This document shows positions 1 to 12,034 of a stretch of 64,000 nucleotides of DNA, piece by piece. The notes under the pieces were generated by a model. The model ran no database searches. It saw nothing but the letters and a program-made list of their open reading frames with translations, and was not told the DNA's origin. This DNA is from Rhizopus sp. PT2906. Lineage: Eukaryota > Mucoromycota > Mucoromycetes > Mucorales > Rhizopodaceae. The translations under genes were made by a program, and so were the position numbers. Position 1 is the stretch's first letter; the number at the start of each line of letters is the position of its first letter. The stretch covers positions 62,001 to 126,000 of the forward strand of contig JAMYHX010000064.1 in NCBI GenBank assembly GCA_025529335.1, read 5' to 3'.

Positions 1-1075
1 TACACAAGTAGCTCATAACATCCAAAGCAAAACACCGCTACTTGACTCGATGTAAGTTATATCATAATACACACAATTTACAGCTCACACTCCTGTAGCA
101 TTGAATTTGTCAACGAGTTTCAGACGGATCGATTGGACAACACTTTGGAACCTTATGGAGAGCCCTTTGTGCCAGAGTATGTTTATAACGCACTACGCGG
201 TCAAAAGAAATTTGACACCCTTCGTGGTCGCCAAGAAGATTCTGAAGAGTTTCTTTGTTTCCTTTTGGATGGTTTACATGAAGAAATGACGAATGTGCTA
301 AAGGAACGACAAGAAAGAAAGATGGAAGAAGAAGTAGTGGGTAAAGGCGAAGGATGGTTAGAAGTAGGAGCAAAGAACAAGACGAGCAATTTGCGTGCTG
401 TAAGTGTTTTTGTTACAAGTAGAATGACGATGCTTACTTTTTGAATGATAGACTGGATTTGAGGAATCACCTATATCTAAAATTTTTGGAGGCAAGGTTC
501 GATCTGTCTTGCGTTGTCCTGGAGCCAAAGACTCGATCAACCTCGAACCATTTCAATCACTTCCACTTGACATTCAACCTGAAAATGTCCACTCTGTGGA
601 GGATGCGATCGCAAACATGACCTTACCTGAGATAATGCACGATTATACCTCACCCAAGGGAATCAAGGTGGAAGCAACCAAACAGGTTTATTTTGAAAGA
701 TTGCCAGCCGTGTTGATTTTGCATATGAAACGATTTGTATTTGATAATGTCGGTGGTGTCCAAAAGCTATCGAAACGAGTGACCTATGGGTCCAAACTAG
801 TGATAAATCCCGAATGGATGGTGCCCGTGTTACGACCGAATGAAAGCGTAACATATAAACTATTTGGCATTGTCTATCATCATGGATCATCTGCTGGTGG
901 AGGCCATTATACATGTGATATCAAGCGAAGAAATGGTGAATGGCTTCATATCGATGATACGACGATCACTCCTGTCTCTGAGAAGGATGTCTTGGTTACT
1001 GAGGAGAATACCCGAACATCCGAAAGAATTCATGCTGGTCAAACAGCTTATATTCTGTTTTACATCAAAGCATAG
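1..1075 (+). CDS. Ubiquitin-specific protease, USP10/Ubp3 type (5' end outside window)
   Basis: C-terminal part of a USP-family cysteine deubiquitinase, which removes ubiquitin from substrates. Exons are 1..51, 99..399 and 452..1075, with GT-AG introns of 47 and 52 nt. The protein reads through PLLDSIIEFVNEF, then GRQEDSEEFLCFLLDGLHEEM, the classic USP QEDSxEFL region. Next come LPAVLILHMKRF and the histidine box GGGHYTCDIKR, followed by WLHIDD and a terminal TAYILFYI. The cysteine box lies upstream of the window, so the catalytic Cys cannot be checked. Similarity is closest to the USP10/Ubp3 branch, whose members act in vesicle transport and ribophagy. Family assignment is firm; the subfamily is inferred. 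Confidence 0.88.
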
Positions 1076-1313
1076 GTTTATCTCTTTTTCTTTCTTTCTT
1101 TTTTAATACATTAAGAATACATGATTATTTTACTAGATTGCAACATTTTGGGACTGTCTTTCCTCGATATACAACTGTCTTTGCTTTTATTTTTTTTTTA
1201 TTTCATTTTTTTTTTCTCATAACATAACAAAATAATCATAATGGGAGGCATTTGTAACATCAATAAACGTAATGTATATATATAAAGAAGACAAGTGAAA
1301 AAGTATAAAGCTA

Positions 1314-1681
1314 ATGGGATTATTAGCAAAGGGACAATCTAAAGAAAAGTTAAGACGCATGGCTAAAAGCATGAAGAAATCAACAAATCGTATTCAACCT
1401 ACTGTGACAACAACTAGAGTTATGACAAAAAAGAAACAAAAGCAATTAGAAAAGGCAGTTCGACATGAAAAGAAGCTTTTGGCAAAAAAAGGATTAATTG
1501 ACTATGAAGAAGATATGAAAGGTAGATATATAAAGTGTTAAAGAAACAAAGCTAATATCCATTAGATGTTGCTATTGTGGATCCTGGAAGACAAAGAGTG
1601 ATCACTGCTTGTATTCCATCAGATGAAATCTTACAGGCCGCAGCTTCTGGTCCTGGAACTACGTTGGGACAACCTCAATAA
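1314..1681 (+). CDS. Small very basic protein, possibly Alb1-like ribosome biogenesis factor
   Basis: Two exons, 1314..1521 and 1566..1681, give 107 aa. The intron is 44 nt and phase 1. The first 65 residues are Lys/Arg-rich and look nucleolar or RNA-binding, with MTKKKQKQLEKAVRHEKKLL forming a basic helix. The tail is neutral and ends TTLGQPQ. The lysine-rich helix recalls the small pre-60S factor Alb1, but I cannot confirm homology by eye. A TATA-like run stands about 40 nt upstream (near 1272). The open two-exon structure with good splice sites supports a real gene. Function is not established. Confidence 0.6.
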
Positions 1682-1871
1682 AATAGAAAAATGTACATAT
1701 TTTGCCTTGTCATACAATGCAAGCTCTTTTTTTCTTCTTTTTTTGATCGGGAAATGATCAGCCAATCAAGTTTGTTTTTTGTAGTTACTCACAAACAATA
1801 CTAAATACAATCATTCCCCCTTCTTTTCCCTTTCCCTTTCCCTTTTTGCCTTTTTCCTCTTTTTTCTTTTA

Positions 1872-3705
1872 ATGAGTCAAACAGTGTCTATCAACTCAAA
1901 AAAGGAAAACTATAATTCGATTGAGGATAGTGGTAGTACTACACCAGGAGGTAGTATGACAATGACTCAAAAGGAACAGTTTCATGCTGTCGAGAAAAGG
2001 TTGCTGAGAAAGATTGATCTAAGGTATAGATAATACGAGATGAAAGAAAGGGAGATCATATTGATCTCTTGCAACAGGTTGATTCCTTGGTTATCTATAC
2101 TTTATCTCTTGTTGAGTCTTGATAGAAATAATATTGGCAATGCGCGTCTTGGCTCTTTGGAAAAAGATTTGCATTTAGTTGGAAATGATTATTATACTGC
2201 CTTGACCATATTCTTTGCAGGTATGTGTGTAAAAGAGAAAGAGATGCAAAGAATGACAAATAACAACGTAATGCAAAAGGCTACGTCATCTTTCATATCC
2301 CATCTAATTTGTTGGTGAAGCGACTACGACCATCACGATGGATTTCGGGCACGATGATCTTGTGGGGTATATGCTCCTTCTGGTAAGTTTAATCTCAGAT
2401 ATCTATTCATAAAAAAAAAAAAATAACACCCATTAGTCAAGCATTTACCCACAACGCTGCAGGTTTGATTGCCTGTCGGTTCTTTTTGGGTATCTTTGAA
2501 ACGGGTGTAGGACCATCTACGCCATTGTTTCTTTCCTTTTGGTATCAGCGTAACGAATTGGCTACACGAGTTGCAATCTATTTTGGATCATCTACAGTTG
2601 CTGGTGCCTTTGCAGGTGCAGTAGCCTATGGCGTCCTAAAGGATCTGGACGGTGTTCATGGATTAGCAGGATGGAGGTAAGGTTTATAAAAGAACTCACA
2701 TAAACCCTCTCTCACACACTGTATATGTAGATGGTTATTCATTGTTGAGTCTGTTCCAACTATCGCTCTTGGTTTGCTCAGTTTTATAGTGCTGCCTGAT
2801 ATGCCTGAAAATGCGGGACGATGGTTGACAAAAGAGGAAAAAGAAGTTGCCGTCCAAAGAACAAAGAATAGCGGAAACACAGATCATCATGGGTTCGACA
2901 AACATCAGTTCATAGCCGCCTTGATAGATTATAAAGTTTGGTTAGCAGGTAAAAATAAAAAAAAATAAAAAAAAAAAATAAAAAAAGAAAGAAATAGAGA
3001 TAATAACATGATGTAGTTATTATTTATATTGGATTAAATATCGCGCTCGCCAGTTTTGCCATCTTCCTTCCTACAATCATTCGTGACATGGGATTCAGTT
3101 CACTTAATGCACAACTATTATCCATACCACCCTACGTTGCTGCTAGTATCTTGGTGTTTGTAAGTAATTCTTTCCTTTTAAAATACAAAGTTTAACCCAT
3201 GTTGCTATAGATCGTCTCTTGGAATTCAGATCGTACACTTCAACGAGGGTACCACGTCATTGGGGTTTGCTTTCTCGGTATTCTCGGCTACATTTTTTTA
3301 CTAGCCAGTTTCAACGTCGGTCTGCGATACACAGGAGCAATTCTTGTCGCATGCGGCATCTACCCGATCATACCCCTTACTCTCTCCTGGGTTTCGAATA
3401 ACCAACTAGGTCACACCAAGCGAGGTGTAGCCATCGCAATGGTCAGTATGATCGCTCAGTGTTTTAGTATGCTCGGGACTCAGATCTATCGAACCGAAGA
3501 CGGCCCACGATATGTCAAGGGACATATTGTCTGTCTAGTATTTTTGACCTTGGCAGCATCTTCAGCGGCACTCCTACGATTCTTGCTGGATAGAGAAAAC
3601 AAGCAAAGAGATCAAATATATGGCGTGCCTGAGACGACAGATATGTCTAGCTTAGAAATAGACGGTGTTTATGATAAACATCCACAGTTTAGATATGCTT
3701 TATAA
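1872..3705 (+). CDS. Major facilitator transporter, anion:cation symporter (Dal5/TNA1-like)
   Basis: Seven exons (1872..2023, 2078..2220, 2280..2382, 2437..2676, 2731..2948, 3017..3159, 3211..3705) give 497 aa. The acidic N-terminus leads into TM1 (LIPWLSILYLLLSLDRNNIGNAR), which carries the DRxNIGNA signature of the ACS family. TM2-3 follow with YVIFHIPSNLLVKR, then FETGVGPSTPLFLSFWY, the family's typical loop between TM4 and TM5. Twelve hydrophobic segments can be placed. Relatives in yeast carry allantoate, nicotinate, pantothenate and other carboxylates at the plasma membrane, so the substrate here is probably an organic anion or vitamin but cannot be named. All six introns are short and canonical. 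Confidence 0.9.
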
Positions 3706-3742
3706 TAAAATGGAGGTTTATTAAATCTATAAATATGAGCTT

Positions 3743-4726
3743 TTAGAGGGGTGACATGTAGTTCCCCGGAACCAGACCGCGTCTTCTCCTGTTATTATCC
3801 AGTAATTCAGCATACCACCAACCGTCTGGCTGTTTATTGAGAATAGCAAATCGGTCATTTGCCACGAATGATAACTCACTTGCCATCTAATGATACTGTT
3901 TAGTTTCTTTTTAAGGAAAACTTATTTTATTCTTACCTGAGCATTGTAGTTCCATAAAGCGCGTGCTACAGAGTATTAATTTAGAAAGTCACGCGATGAC
4001 CATATTGCTTTTTTGTTTTACTTTACCGTAATGTTGCACACTGCTTCCGTCGTCTAAGCGGAAAGGCTGACTAGGTTGACCCGGTTGCCGTGGCCACTGT
4101 TGTTGTTGTTGTTGTTGTTGTGTATATGGAGCACGTTGTTGATGAGGCGGGCCTTGATATAACTGTGGCGATTGATGGATTGGCATAGGAGGCGGCCTTT
4201 GTTGAAAGGCATGACCTGTCTGTGGCATCCTCGGTGGTTGTTGCTGTTGCACTCTATGCTGCTGTTGTGGTCGTGGTTGCTGTGGTTGCACTTTATGCTG
4301 TTGTGATGGTAATGGTTGTTGTGGTTGTGGTTGCTTGGGTTGCTTCTTTTGAGTGGATTTTTGGGGTGAACCTTGTTGCTTTTGCTGTTGTTCTTGAGCT
4401 GCAATGACTTTTTGCAACTGATCAAAAGCGGAGTGAGCGTTCTTATGCTTGGAGGGATCTAAATGAGCATAGCCTGGACTCGGTACATACTTGTACGCTG
4501 TAAAACCTTGTAGTTCGGCAGGAGTAGGGCTCTTGGGTGAGTTGGGTTGTATTATATCTGAACGCTTGGAAGCAATAGTCCACTTTTCTGCGTCTTCGTT
4601 ATTATTACTATCGGTAGGGTTATAGTCAGGATTTATAACCGGTTTAAATCTTTCTTCTTCTACTGCTGCTCCTTTTTCCTTCTTCTTCTTCTTGTCCTTT
4701 TTTTCTTTCTTTTTGTTTTCTGCCAT
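3743..4726 (-). CDS. SH3-domain protein with Gln/Pro-rich linker
   Basis: Three exons on the minus strand (4726..4027, 3965..3937, 3886..3743) give 290 aa. The N-terminus is a lysine-rich stretch (MAENKKKEKK...). It is followed by an acidic/Asn segment and a long Gln/Pro/His-rich low-complexity region (about residues 125-225). The C-terminal 55 residues form one SH3 domain: ALWNY (ALYDY motif), ELSFVANDRF, the DGWWYAEL tryptophan pair and GLVPGNYM. The middle exon is only 29 nt. It is probably a cytoskeletal or endocytic adaptor by analogy with other fungal single-SH3 proteins, but there is no catalytic domain to define a role. The upstream ATG in the A/T homopolymer was rejected as start because MAEN begins clean coding sequence. 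Confidence 0.82.
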
Positions 4727-5190
4727 ATTTTTTTTTTTAAAAAAAAAAAAGAAAAAAAAAAAACAGTTGCTTAACATGTGTTGGCGACTATATTTTGCTA
4801 ATATTAAATCTCAGACAGCGTTCATCTTGCGTACGTGCCAGTGGATTATCAAAGTAAAAAGGAGAGGATCGGCACAAGTTCAAGCTGAGCCTTTGTAACT
4901 TCAACATAAGTTTTTATTTACATGATTCAAATGGACGCAAATGTGATATAAAAACAAAATGCCCGCCCGGAGCAGATCAATTCATTAGGATGTTATTGCT
5001 TATGATTAAAAGAGTGAAAAACGTAAAAGGGAAAGGAACGTGTAGATTCATTAAAGGAAAGCTTTAACCATCGAAAAAGCCTTTGGCCATGTAAATGCTT
5101 GATTAGGACCAGAATATAATAAGTTTGACATATACCGAGTATTTATACAATTATAGTCAGTTCATCGACTTCAAGATGAGGTTTACAACT
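4727..5190. other. Intergenic, no gene seen
   Basis: Contains A and T homopolymers at 4731-4763 next to the SH3 gene start. I see no ORF with recognisable content and no tRNA-like hairpins. Confidence 0.5.
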
Positions 5191-5962
5191 TTAATTCAGC
5201 AAGATGAAAAGGTAAAAATATAGCACGCACACCCATAAGAATAGCTGCACTTCACTAGTACTTAATTGGCATAAGGAATTGACCTGAGCCTCACTAATTG
5301 GATTGAAGTTGCAAATATCATGGTCTTTTTCGATTCTTCGACGCGGAAAATACTTGCTGGAACCTGCTTGTCGACATAGTGTGTATGCGCCTTTTAATGG
5401 TAGTTTCTTCGCTGTTGCTTCGCACACAACCCTGATCAACGGCCTGCAAGGCTTTTATAACGCTTGTTATTTCGGTAACAAAACTAGGCAAATTGTTCAA
5501 ACTGCAAGAAGCTTTGACCTCTGCCAGTTCAAGTAGCACATATAGACTGGTAGTAGACAGGGTCAGCACGTAAAACCTTATGGCTCTTCCGACAATATGG
5601 ATGCCTAGCATGCCGTTCGTATTTTGATTGACTAGAGAATTCTTGCAGAAAACTGCGACTTTGTACAAGTCTCTGCATACAACGTAGTGGCCTTGGTCCT
5701 AAGCAGCAGACTTTACTTCTCCATAACCAGGAACAGTGTCCCATTTCACATCACAAGATTCAGTGATACATAAATCCGGACGCTGCTTCAACAAACCGGA
5801 CTGCATTTTGGCTTCAATAGTGGTTCCATTTGTCCATCTAAAACATATGCCATTATCGGGATCATCGAAGAGCGCACAGAGAAGAGGAGCCAAAAACCGA
5901 GTACATAGTTCAAATTCGTTTACATCTTCTTCCATTGGATCTACTACGAAAAATAAGCCCAC
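5191..5962 (-). pseudogene. PD-(D/E)XK-like repeat-family protein, copy A, broken by an in-frame stop
   Basis: On the minus strand, one frame runs from MEEDVNEFELCTRFLAPLL (5936) through FDDPDNGICFRWTNGTTIEAK and RPDLCITESCDVKW to GYGEVKSAA, then meets TAG at 5702. The same frame resumes with YVVCRDLYKVAVFCKNSL, LGIHIVGRAIRFYVL and SLNNLPSFVTEI. The RPD...GEVK spacing is what a PD-(D/E)XK nuclease core looks like (Asp, then Glu-x-Lys), and the following KVAVFCKNSL helix fits as well. The tail past about 5320 is shifted into another frame (5191-5439). Homologous segments occur at 29710-30020, 48205-48852, 55529-56193 and 57550-58333. The nuclease reading is an inference from motif layout; the broken state is directly visible. 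Confidence 0.6.
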
Positions 5963-6940
5963 TTACCTGCAATGTGGATTTCTTTAGACCTTGTGATGAC
6001 TTTCAAACTGCGAAAACAAGAAGGCTACAGCTTCCTGCGTGAATTTCACTCATGTTCAGTAAGTTATTGTGATTTATGCTGCCTGGAGATATAGTAAAAA
6101 AGCGCTTCTGCAGTTTTGATATTTGTAATGCGCGTAACGTTTAAATTTATTCTGTAGTTTTGTTATATTGTATTAACCTCATGTGAATAAAGCTATCATG
6201 TACTTATAAGTTTATTTAAATCAAAAGCCTTAAGAAGGTGTAAATGAATAAACTATGCTTGATAATAAAAGAATAGTAACATTGTATTTTATTGAATACA
6301 TGTAAGTGTACAGTATTTTGATATTATTGTTGTGCAGTTAAACCATATACCCTACAAGAGCCTCTCTCCCTCACTTTTTCTCTTTGCTGCTTTGAACATC
6401 TAGCTACTGACAATATATAAGCTGCAAAGAAACAGAGGGAGAGAAAGCTAAGCACACACAGTTACTTTCGCCTTAGAAAGTTACCAATTTGATATACATG
6501 AGCTTTTTTGCCCAAACGCATTTAAAATAAACAGTGAATGATAATTTATGAATAAAACGATGTTTAATGGAATTCGACCATCTTTTCATAGGTTAGGTCA
6601 AGAAAGATCAATGTTCCAAATGCTCTCTTTTGCTCGAATGATAATTGACCCTTGATACAATAGATCTTTTTGGAATATCCGATAACATCATCTTTGTATA
6701 ATTGTGTATATCTATTTTTATCCAGTCATCTCTCGGGCCAACTCTTTTTCTCTCTCTCAAAAAGAAAGAGAACTAGTGTGATCCTTGTAATATCAATTGT
6801 AATACAAATAACAATACCCAAATTTGGAATCATGTTTGTTTATATGTCATCCATTGAAATAAGGCAAGGGCAAAGGACGTCTCTCTTCTCTCTTCCCTTT
6901 ATCTTAAACCTAAAGCACATCGTGGGTCTATTGTTATATA
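5963..6940. other. Intergenic, about 1 kb, no gene seen
   Basis: AT-rich with short pyrimidine runs (6360-6450, 6730-6780). Probably holds the promoter of the DUF4203 gene that starts at 6941. I found no coding or RNA gene signal. Confidence 0.5.
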
Positions 6941-8125
6941 ATGAAATTAAACTACTTGCTGTTCTTTTCATTGTTCATTCTTTCCGTATTTGCAATTCAT
7001 CATACGCCAACCAATGATAAACGAGATGTGTTTGATCTTCATAATTCTGGTGGTTCAAAGACGACGACAATAACAACCATAGCTCCTACAGCTACACCTA
7101 CTTCATCACCAAAGCCAAATCCGCCTTATCCAGCGCCATCTTCTAGTCCAGGTATGTTTTGTAGTATATGATTCATTTCAATAATTTTAATGACTTTTTT
7201 ATTTGCTTTACAGTGGCAATATATGGAGGAAACTACATTACACCACAGAATGGTGTAGCGGCTGGTATCTTGATCGTTCTAGGCCTTTATCTCATGATCT
7301 TTGGCTTTCGTTCATTTCGATTGACGCTTGCTGTCTGTGGTTACATTACATTTGGTAAAAAAGAAAAGACATAGTCTATTACTTGATCTTACTCGTTTTT
7401 TTTTTCTTTTGAAAGGGTTAATCACTTGGGTAGCCATGGCAAACAATCAACCTTACTACGGCTATATCAATAACGATGTCACTCTGATCGCAGTACCTGC
7501 AGGATTGGGCATACTGGGTGCCATCATTTACGCATTATTTTGGTCTATTTCTATTTATCTGATTGGCTCAATGGGTGGATTTGCATTGGCACTATATATT
7601 TTATGCTGCAAAGAGAATCTGGTGATCACACAGGTAAATATTATTCATATCATTAAGCTGTTATCTGACTTAGCATATTAGGTGCCTGCTCGAGCCGCTC
7701 TCATGGTCTCACTTCCCGTCTTTTTCTCTTTTCTTACTTTCTTTGCCGAGCGCTATGTCTTGCTGTTTTCGTTTGCATTTGTTGGCTCCTATATCTTTAT
7801 GGTAGGCGTAGACTTTCTTGCACATACAGGATATCTCGCTGGAGTCAAAAAGGTTCTCGATGGCAACCCTTATCATCAAGTGATCTATCAAATCAATAGT
7901 AAAGTCTTGGCCATCATCATTCTTATTCCAATCATTTGGTTGATTTCCTTTATCTGGCAATACACTTATAACAGAGATATGAAGTTTGGTGTTGTGTTCC
8001 AACCACAGACAGTCATTATAGAAGAAGAAAAGGTGATAGAGCCTGCTCCTCCTGCACCAGTAGTAGCAACAGAGCCCGAGCCTGTGGTAGTGGAACAGAC
8101 TATAAAGGAAACAAAGGTTCATTAA
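6941..8125 (+). CDS. DUF4203 (TMEM198-like) multi-pass membrane protein
   Basis: Exons 6941..7151, 7214..7354, 7416..7633 and 7682..8125 give 337 aa. A signal peptide (MKLNYLLFFSLFILSVFA) precedes a Ser/Thr/Pro-rich lumenal or outer segment (residues 25-70). About seven membrane spans follow, including GVAAGILIVLGLYLMIFGF, AVPAGLGILGAIIYALFW and ALMVSLPVFFSFLTFF. The cytosolic tail is rich in Pro, Glu and Val. The GxxxGLYLMIFGFR...LTLAVCGYITFG arrangement matches the DUF4203 domain of fungal and animal TMEM198/TM7SF3-type proteins. In vertebrates TMEM198 acts in Wnt receptor complexes, a role that cannot be carried over to fungi. Function unknown. Confidence 0.82.
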
Positions 8126-8283
8126 ATCGAGCTCGTTTCAGAAAAAAAAAAATTTGGCGGAAGCTAAATAGCTCCTTATATTTTTAAACGACCAATAAAT
8201 TATGTATAAATCTCTTTTTCTTCACATTTGATACACACACGCACTGTTCAAGCTTTTCATATGCATGGTATGCATCTTTAATC

Positions 8284-9736
8284 ATGACAGGTTCCCTTCC
8301 CACAGATCCACAGCAAAAACCGAAAAAGAAGAAGGCGGCAAGAGCGTGTGTCCATTGTCAGAAGGTAACCCAAAAGAAATACTATGATCCACCACATTAT
8401 ATCTAACAGACAATATAGGCTCATCTGACTTGTGATGATTGTAATCTAAAAAAGAAAGGGGGAAAATGATAAGTTAATAAATGATAATCATAGCTCGTCC
8501 GTGCCAAAGATGTATCAAAAGAGATCTAGCTAGTACTTGTACTGACGGAGTAAGAAAGAAGGCAAAGTACCTACAAGAAGGTAACATTGGAACAAAATAG
8601 AAACAGGAGAAACAGTCCAGTAACCTTATTTAACTAGATGAAGAAAACAACTTTCATCATACACTACCTCAACAACAACATCAACAACAACAGCAGCAGC
8701 AGTCATTCTATGAAGGTACTTGCATAATAACGACCTTACCTAATCTCTCACTTTCTTTTTACAAAAAAAAAAAAGTAGATCAAATCTTATCGTTCAGCAG
8801 CGGATTTAACTCAACAACACCGTTAGAATATTCTATGCTGACCAACATGCTTGGCTCGCCATATCAGTTCCTGGACTCTGCCTCATGCTCATCGTCATCG
8901 TCGTCTACGATCGATCGAGACTCTGTATTGCTTTATCCTGCGTCAAGAAAGACTCAGTTTCCCAATGTGAAAAAGCCATACAACTATGTTGAGGGATACC
9001 ATTATCTTATCAACTACGTGAGGGAAAAGTAAGTAAATCGGATCTAGAATGATGATGATGACTCATCTTTTTAATAGAATGGGCAAACAAGAACTTATGA
9101 GGATCAGTAAAGCACTTGCATTATTTAGACCGTCAATGATAGCTTCAATGATGAATTTGACAGAAGCCGATCTGATATTTACAGAAAGATGCCTGCAGAG
9201 AACGATGATGGTAACAAATTTCGGCTATCACGCAACCCACAAATTAAAATAGCTAGGTTCATTATAGGAGTATGAAAAATTAGTTCCATATTCTGGAACA
9301 CCAACAGTCATTTGGAGAAGAACAGGAGAAATTGTGCTGGTTGGAAAAGAGTTTTCTCTGTTGACTCAATGGTCTAAAGAAGCTTTGATGAACAAAAAGA
9401 CTTATATCTATGAGGTAAAATCATGATAGACTACATCGTCTGTGCTGACATTTATCCTTCTAGCTTATGAGCCATACATCAGCTGTAGAGTATTGGGAAA
9501 AGTATGCTCTACATGCATTTGAGAACGCCAATTCAGCAGTCTACAGTACATGTATATTATTAAGTCCAACAAAACGACTCGTCCCTTGTACATTTTGTTT
9601 TACGATAAAACGCGACATCTTTGATCTACCCAACATTATCATTGGCAACGTAAGTAAAAAAAAAAAAAGTCATTATTTATTATTTTGCTAATCTTTTTCT
9701 ATTGTATACATGTAGTTTTTGCCTATCCTAAGCTAG
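8284..9736 (+). CDS. AcuK/ERT1-type Zn2Cys6 transcription factor with PAS domain
   Basis: Nine exons (8284..8364, 8419..8440, 8494..8580, 8638..8715, 8779..9028, 9078..9210, 9268..9414, 9464..9649, 9716..9736) give 334 aa. A lysine-rich NLS (QKPKKKKAARA) is followed by the zinc cluster CVHCQKAHLTCD / RPCQRCIKR, in which the AH and RPCQRC residues mark the AcuK/ERT1/RDS2 branch. A short Gln-rich and Ser-rich linker leads to a C-terminal PAS-like domain (FRPSMIASMMNLTEADLIFTE, TPTVIWRRTGEIVLVGKEFS, KKTYIYELM). AcuK/ERT1 proteins activate gluconeogenic genes on non-fermentable carbon. The domain order is standard and the protein is short for the family (usually about 500 aa). Its stop codon overlaps that of the convergent Cdc27 gene. 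Confidence 0.88.
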
Positions 9737-12034
9737 CATTCCCCCAACTTTTCAAGTATTTTTATCCTCAATTTTTCATAATCTGAAAACTGTCTTATGT
9801 TTAACGATTGTTCAATATATTCTTTAGCTTCACTATATTCTTCCATATTATATAAAACTTCCGCCATGGTGGCAAGGACAACAGGGTGTCTGGGGTGTAA
9901 TCTGATTGCTTCCTTTAACAAATTCTCTGCTTGTACGTATTCCTCCATGGCGCGATACGCATTAGCTAAACCAAACCTAATACATACATGTATTATATTT
10001 TCTGAATGAGTGACTTTTTTTTCTTTCTTTTTGGTTTACCATCCGAGATAAGATCGTTTATTAGCCACCATACTCTTTGCAAAATGCTGCTTAGCGCCTA
10101 AATGATTCTCTTTTTCCCAATCTTCGTAACCGAGCAGGGCATGAGCATAAAAATGACTAGGATTGACCTGGACCGCCTTCTTGAACCAATGTGCGGCCTC
10201 GCTTCCTTCTTTGACGCATTTTGTCCAGTTACCCATCACGATATAGGCTTCATAGAGGTGGCATGGGTTACTCTTTATTTTGTATGCTAGAATGTTCAGT
10301 TCTTTATCCTTTTGCAAGTACCAGAGACAAGTGGAGTAATAAGGTGTGTATTCACAGTACCAAGGCGCAATGCAAAACGACTGTCTAAAAAAGACGCGGG
10401 CCTGTCGTAGAGACTGTCAGTAAAAAGTTATATCTTTAAGCTTTTACGTTGGGATTACCGTTTGATAATCAATAGCATCATAATATGCTTTTCCAATGAT
10501 GCTCAAAATACGAGCCGAGTTGTACTGCCGATCGTCCAACTTTTGTAGTTCTAGAACAGCTTCTTCACAACGATAGAATGACTGGTGGAGGTAACCACTG
10601 GCGATGATGCGTAGTAGTTGCACGACCTTGTTCATGCCCATGACGATATCTTGAATGGCTTCTCCTGGTATATTCTTGTGGTTCTTTGATAGAAATAAAT
10701 GACTTATGGATTGATTCTATAAAACAGAAGCTGTTAAAACGAGTGCGTGGTACTAGCTTAAAACGGAGGGGCTAACCTTGGGTATAAACTTAAAAAGTGT
10801 TAGTCAGGCTCTTCTTCATTCTTTGATTTGTGGTTATTACCTGTTCTGAGGATAAACGTCGTCTTTTGTTTGAACTCTCAGATTCGGATGAATGTTTCCT
10901 TCTGCTAAGTCGTGGTGGATGTGGTTGAATGGGTTCATGTGGTTCATGCGTCAGATCCATATTTTCATCAAGCTGAGGCATGTCCATATCAAGATGTACT
11001 GGCGTCTCAACTGGTGGTTTTTTATGTAGTCCATGTTTGTTTTTATAATCTTCAAGCATTTTCATTTGTTGAATATCCTTCTCGACAGTATCGATCAGCC
11101 TGTCTCTGTTGATCTCTATAGAATTTCTACATGAACGCACATGATATAACGGAGAGTAAGTATTTTGGGAAATCTATATATTTATATAAAACACGCCACA
11201 CCTTTCAACTTGCTCATCCAAATCAGCAATTTTAGGCTTAAACTTGATAAACGTCCTTAGTTGCTCAATACTAATCGTTTCAAACTCGGAATCGCTGAGC
11301 CCTGGCATAGAGTATGTGTTCTTTTCGTAAGGAGGGCATTCATGAAAGACAAGACCGGATGCATCAGCTGAAGGAAGGAGCGAGGGGTCTACTTGTTGAT
11401 GTACAGACAGATCAAGCGTCTCTGGAAAGTCCTTAAAGATATCCTTGGGCAATTTTGCCTTACTGAAATTAATCACATCTGGAGCAATATCACACAGTTT
11501 GGTATATGCTGATATCTTGTAAGGGTTTATGCGAAGACACTCCCAATATGATCTAGCAGCAGCTCGTATGTTGTCTAGTCCGACGTACAAATCGCCCAAG
11601 AGGTTGCATAGGGATGATCTATTGGGTTTATGCTGACGCATCGTCAAGCTAGTTAGTTCATTTCCCCAGCTTAGATCTTGTTCCAATGAGGAATCTTTCA
11701 AAGCCAATGAAAGAGCCTCTACGCCTTCTTCCAAAAACACTCGTTTCTTGCTCTTGTCCTGCTCGATCTTGGCCAGTTCAAGACAGCTTTTGGCAAATAG
11801 ATTTAATGAGGCCACAGAACGATCAGTCCGCAAGATCATGTAGGTGCCAGAGTAATCTAGTGTTCGAAAGAGACAGGTGGCATAAAGAAAACGATAGTAG
11901 CTGTGTTGGGTGTCAATGGCAAATAACCTTTCAGACAATAAGAGCGCGTTATGATAGTCACCGTCATCCAAATCACGATTGATGAGGGTTAAAAGTACCC
12001 AAGATTCGACTGAACTATGCGCTGTGTCATCCAT
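9733..12034 (-). CDS. Anaphase-promoting complex TPR subunit, Cdc27/APC3-like
   Basis: The multi-exon minus-strand gene starts at 12034. The N-terminal exon (12034..11202) encodes TPR-like helices (DYHNALLLSERLFAIDTQHSYYRFLYATCLFRTLDYSGTY), the arrangement found at the Cdc27 N-terminus. A charged, disordered region with an NLS-like RRKHSSESESSNKRRR follows. The C-terminal TPR array begins at VVQLLRIIASGYL and continues with YSTCLWYLQKDKELNILA, HWFKKAVQVNPSHFYAHALLGYE, FGLANAYRAMEEYVQAENLLKEAIRLHP and ATMAEVLYNM. A 12-nt exon (FIPK, near 10780-10791) is likely between the disordered and TPR parts. APC3 is an APC/C scaffold that binds Cdc20/Cdh1 through its TPR groove. APC7 is the alternative, but position-specific motifs favour Cdc27. 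Confidence 0.78.
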
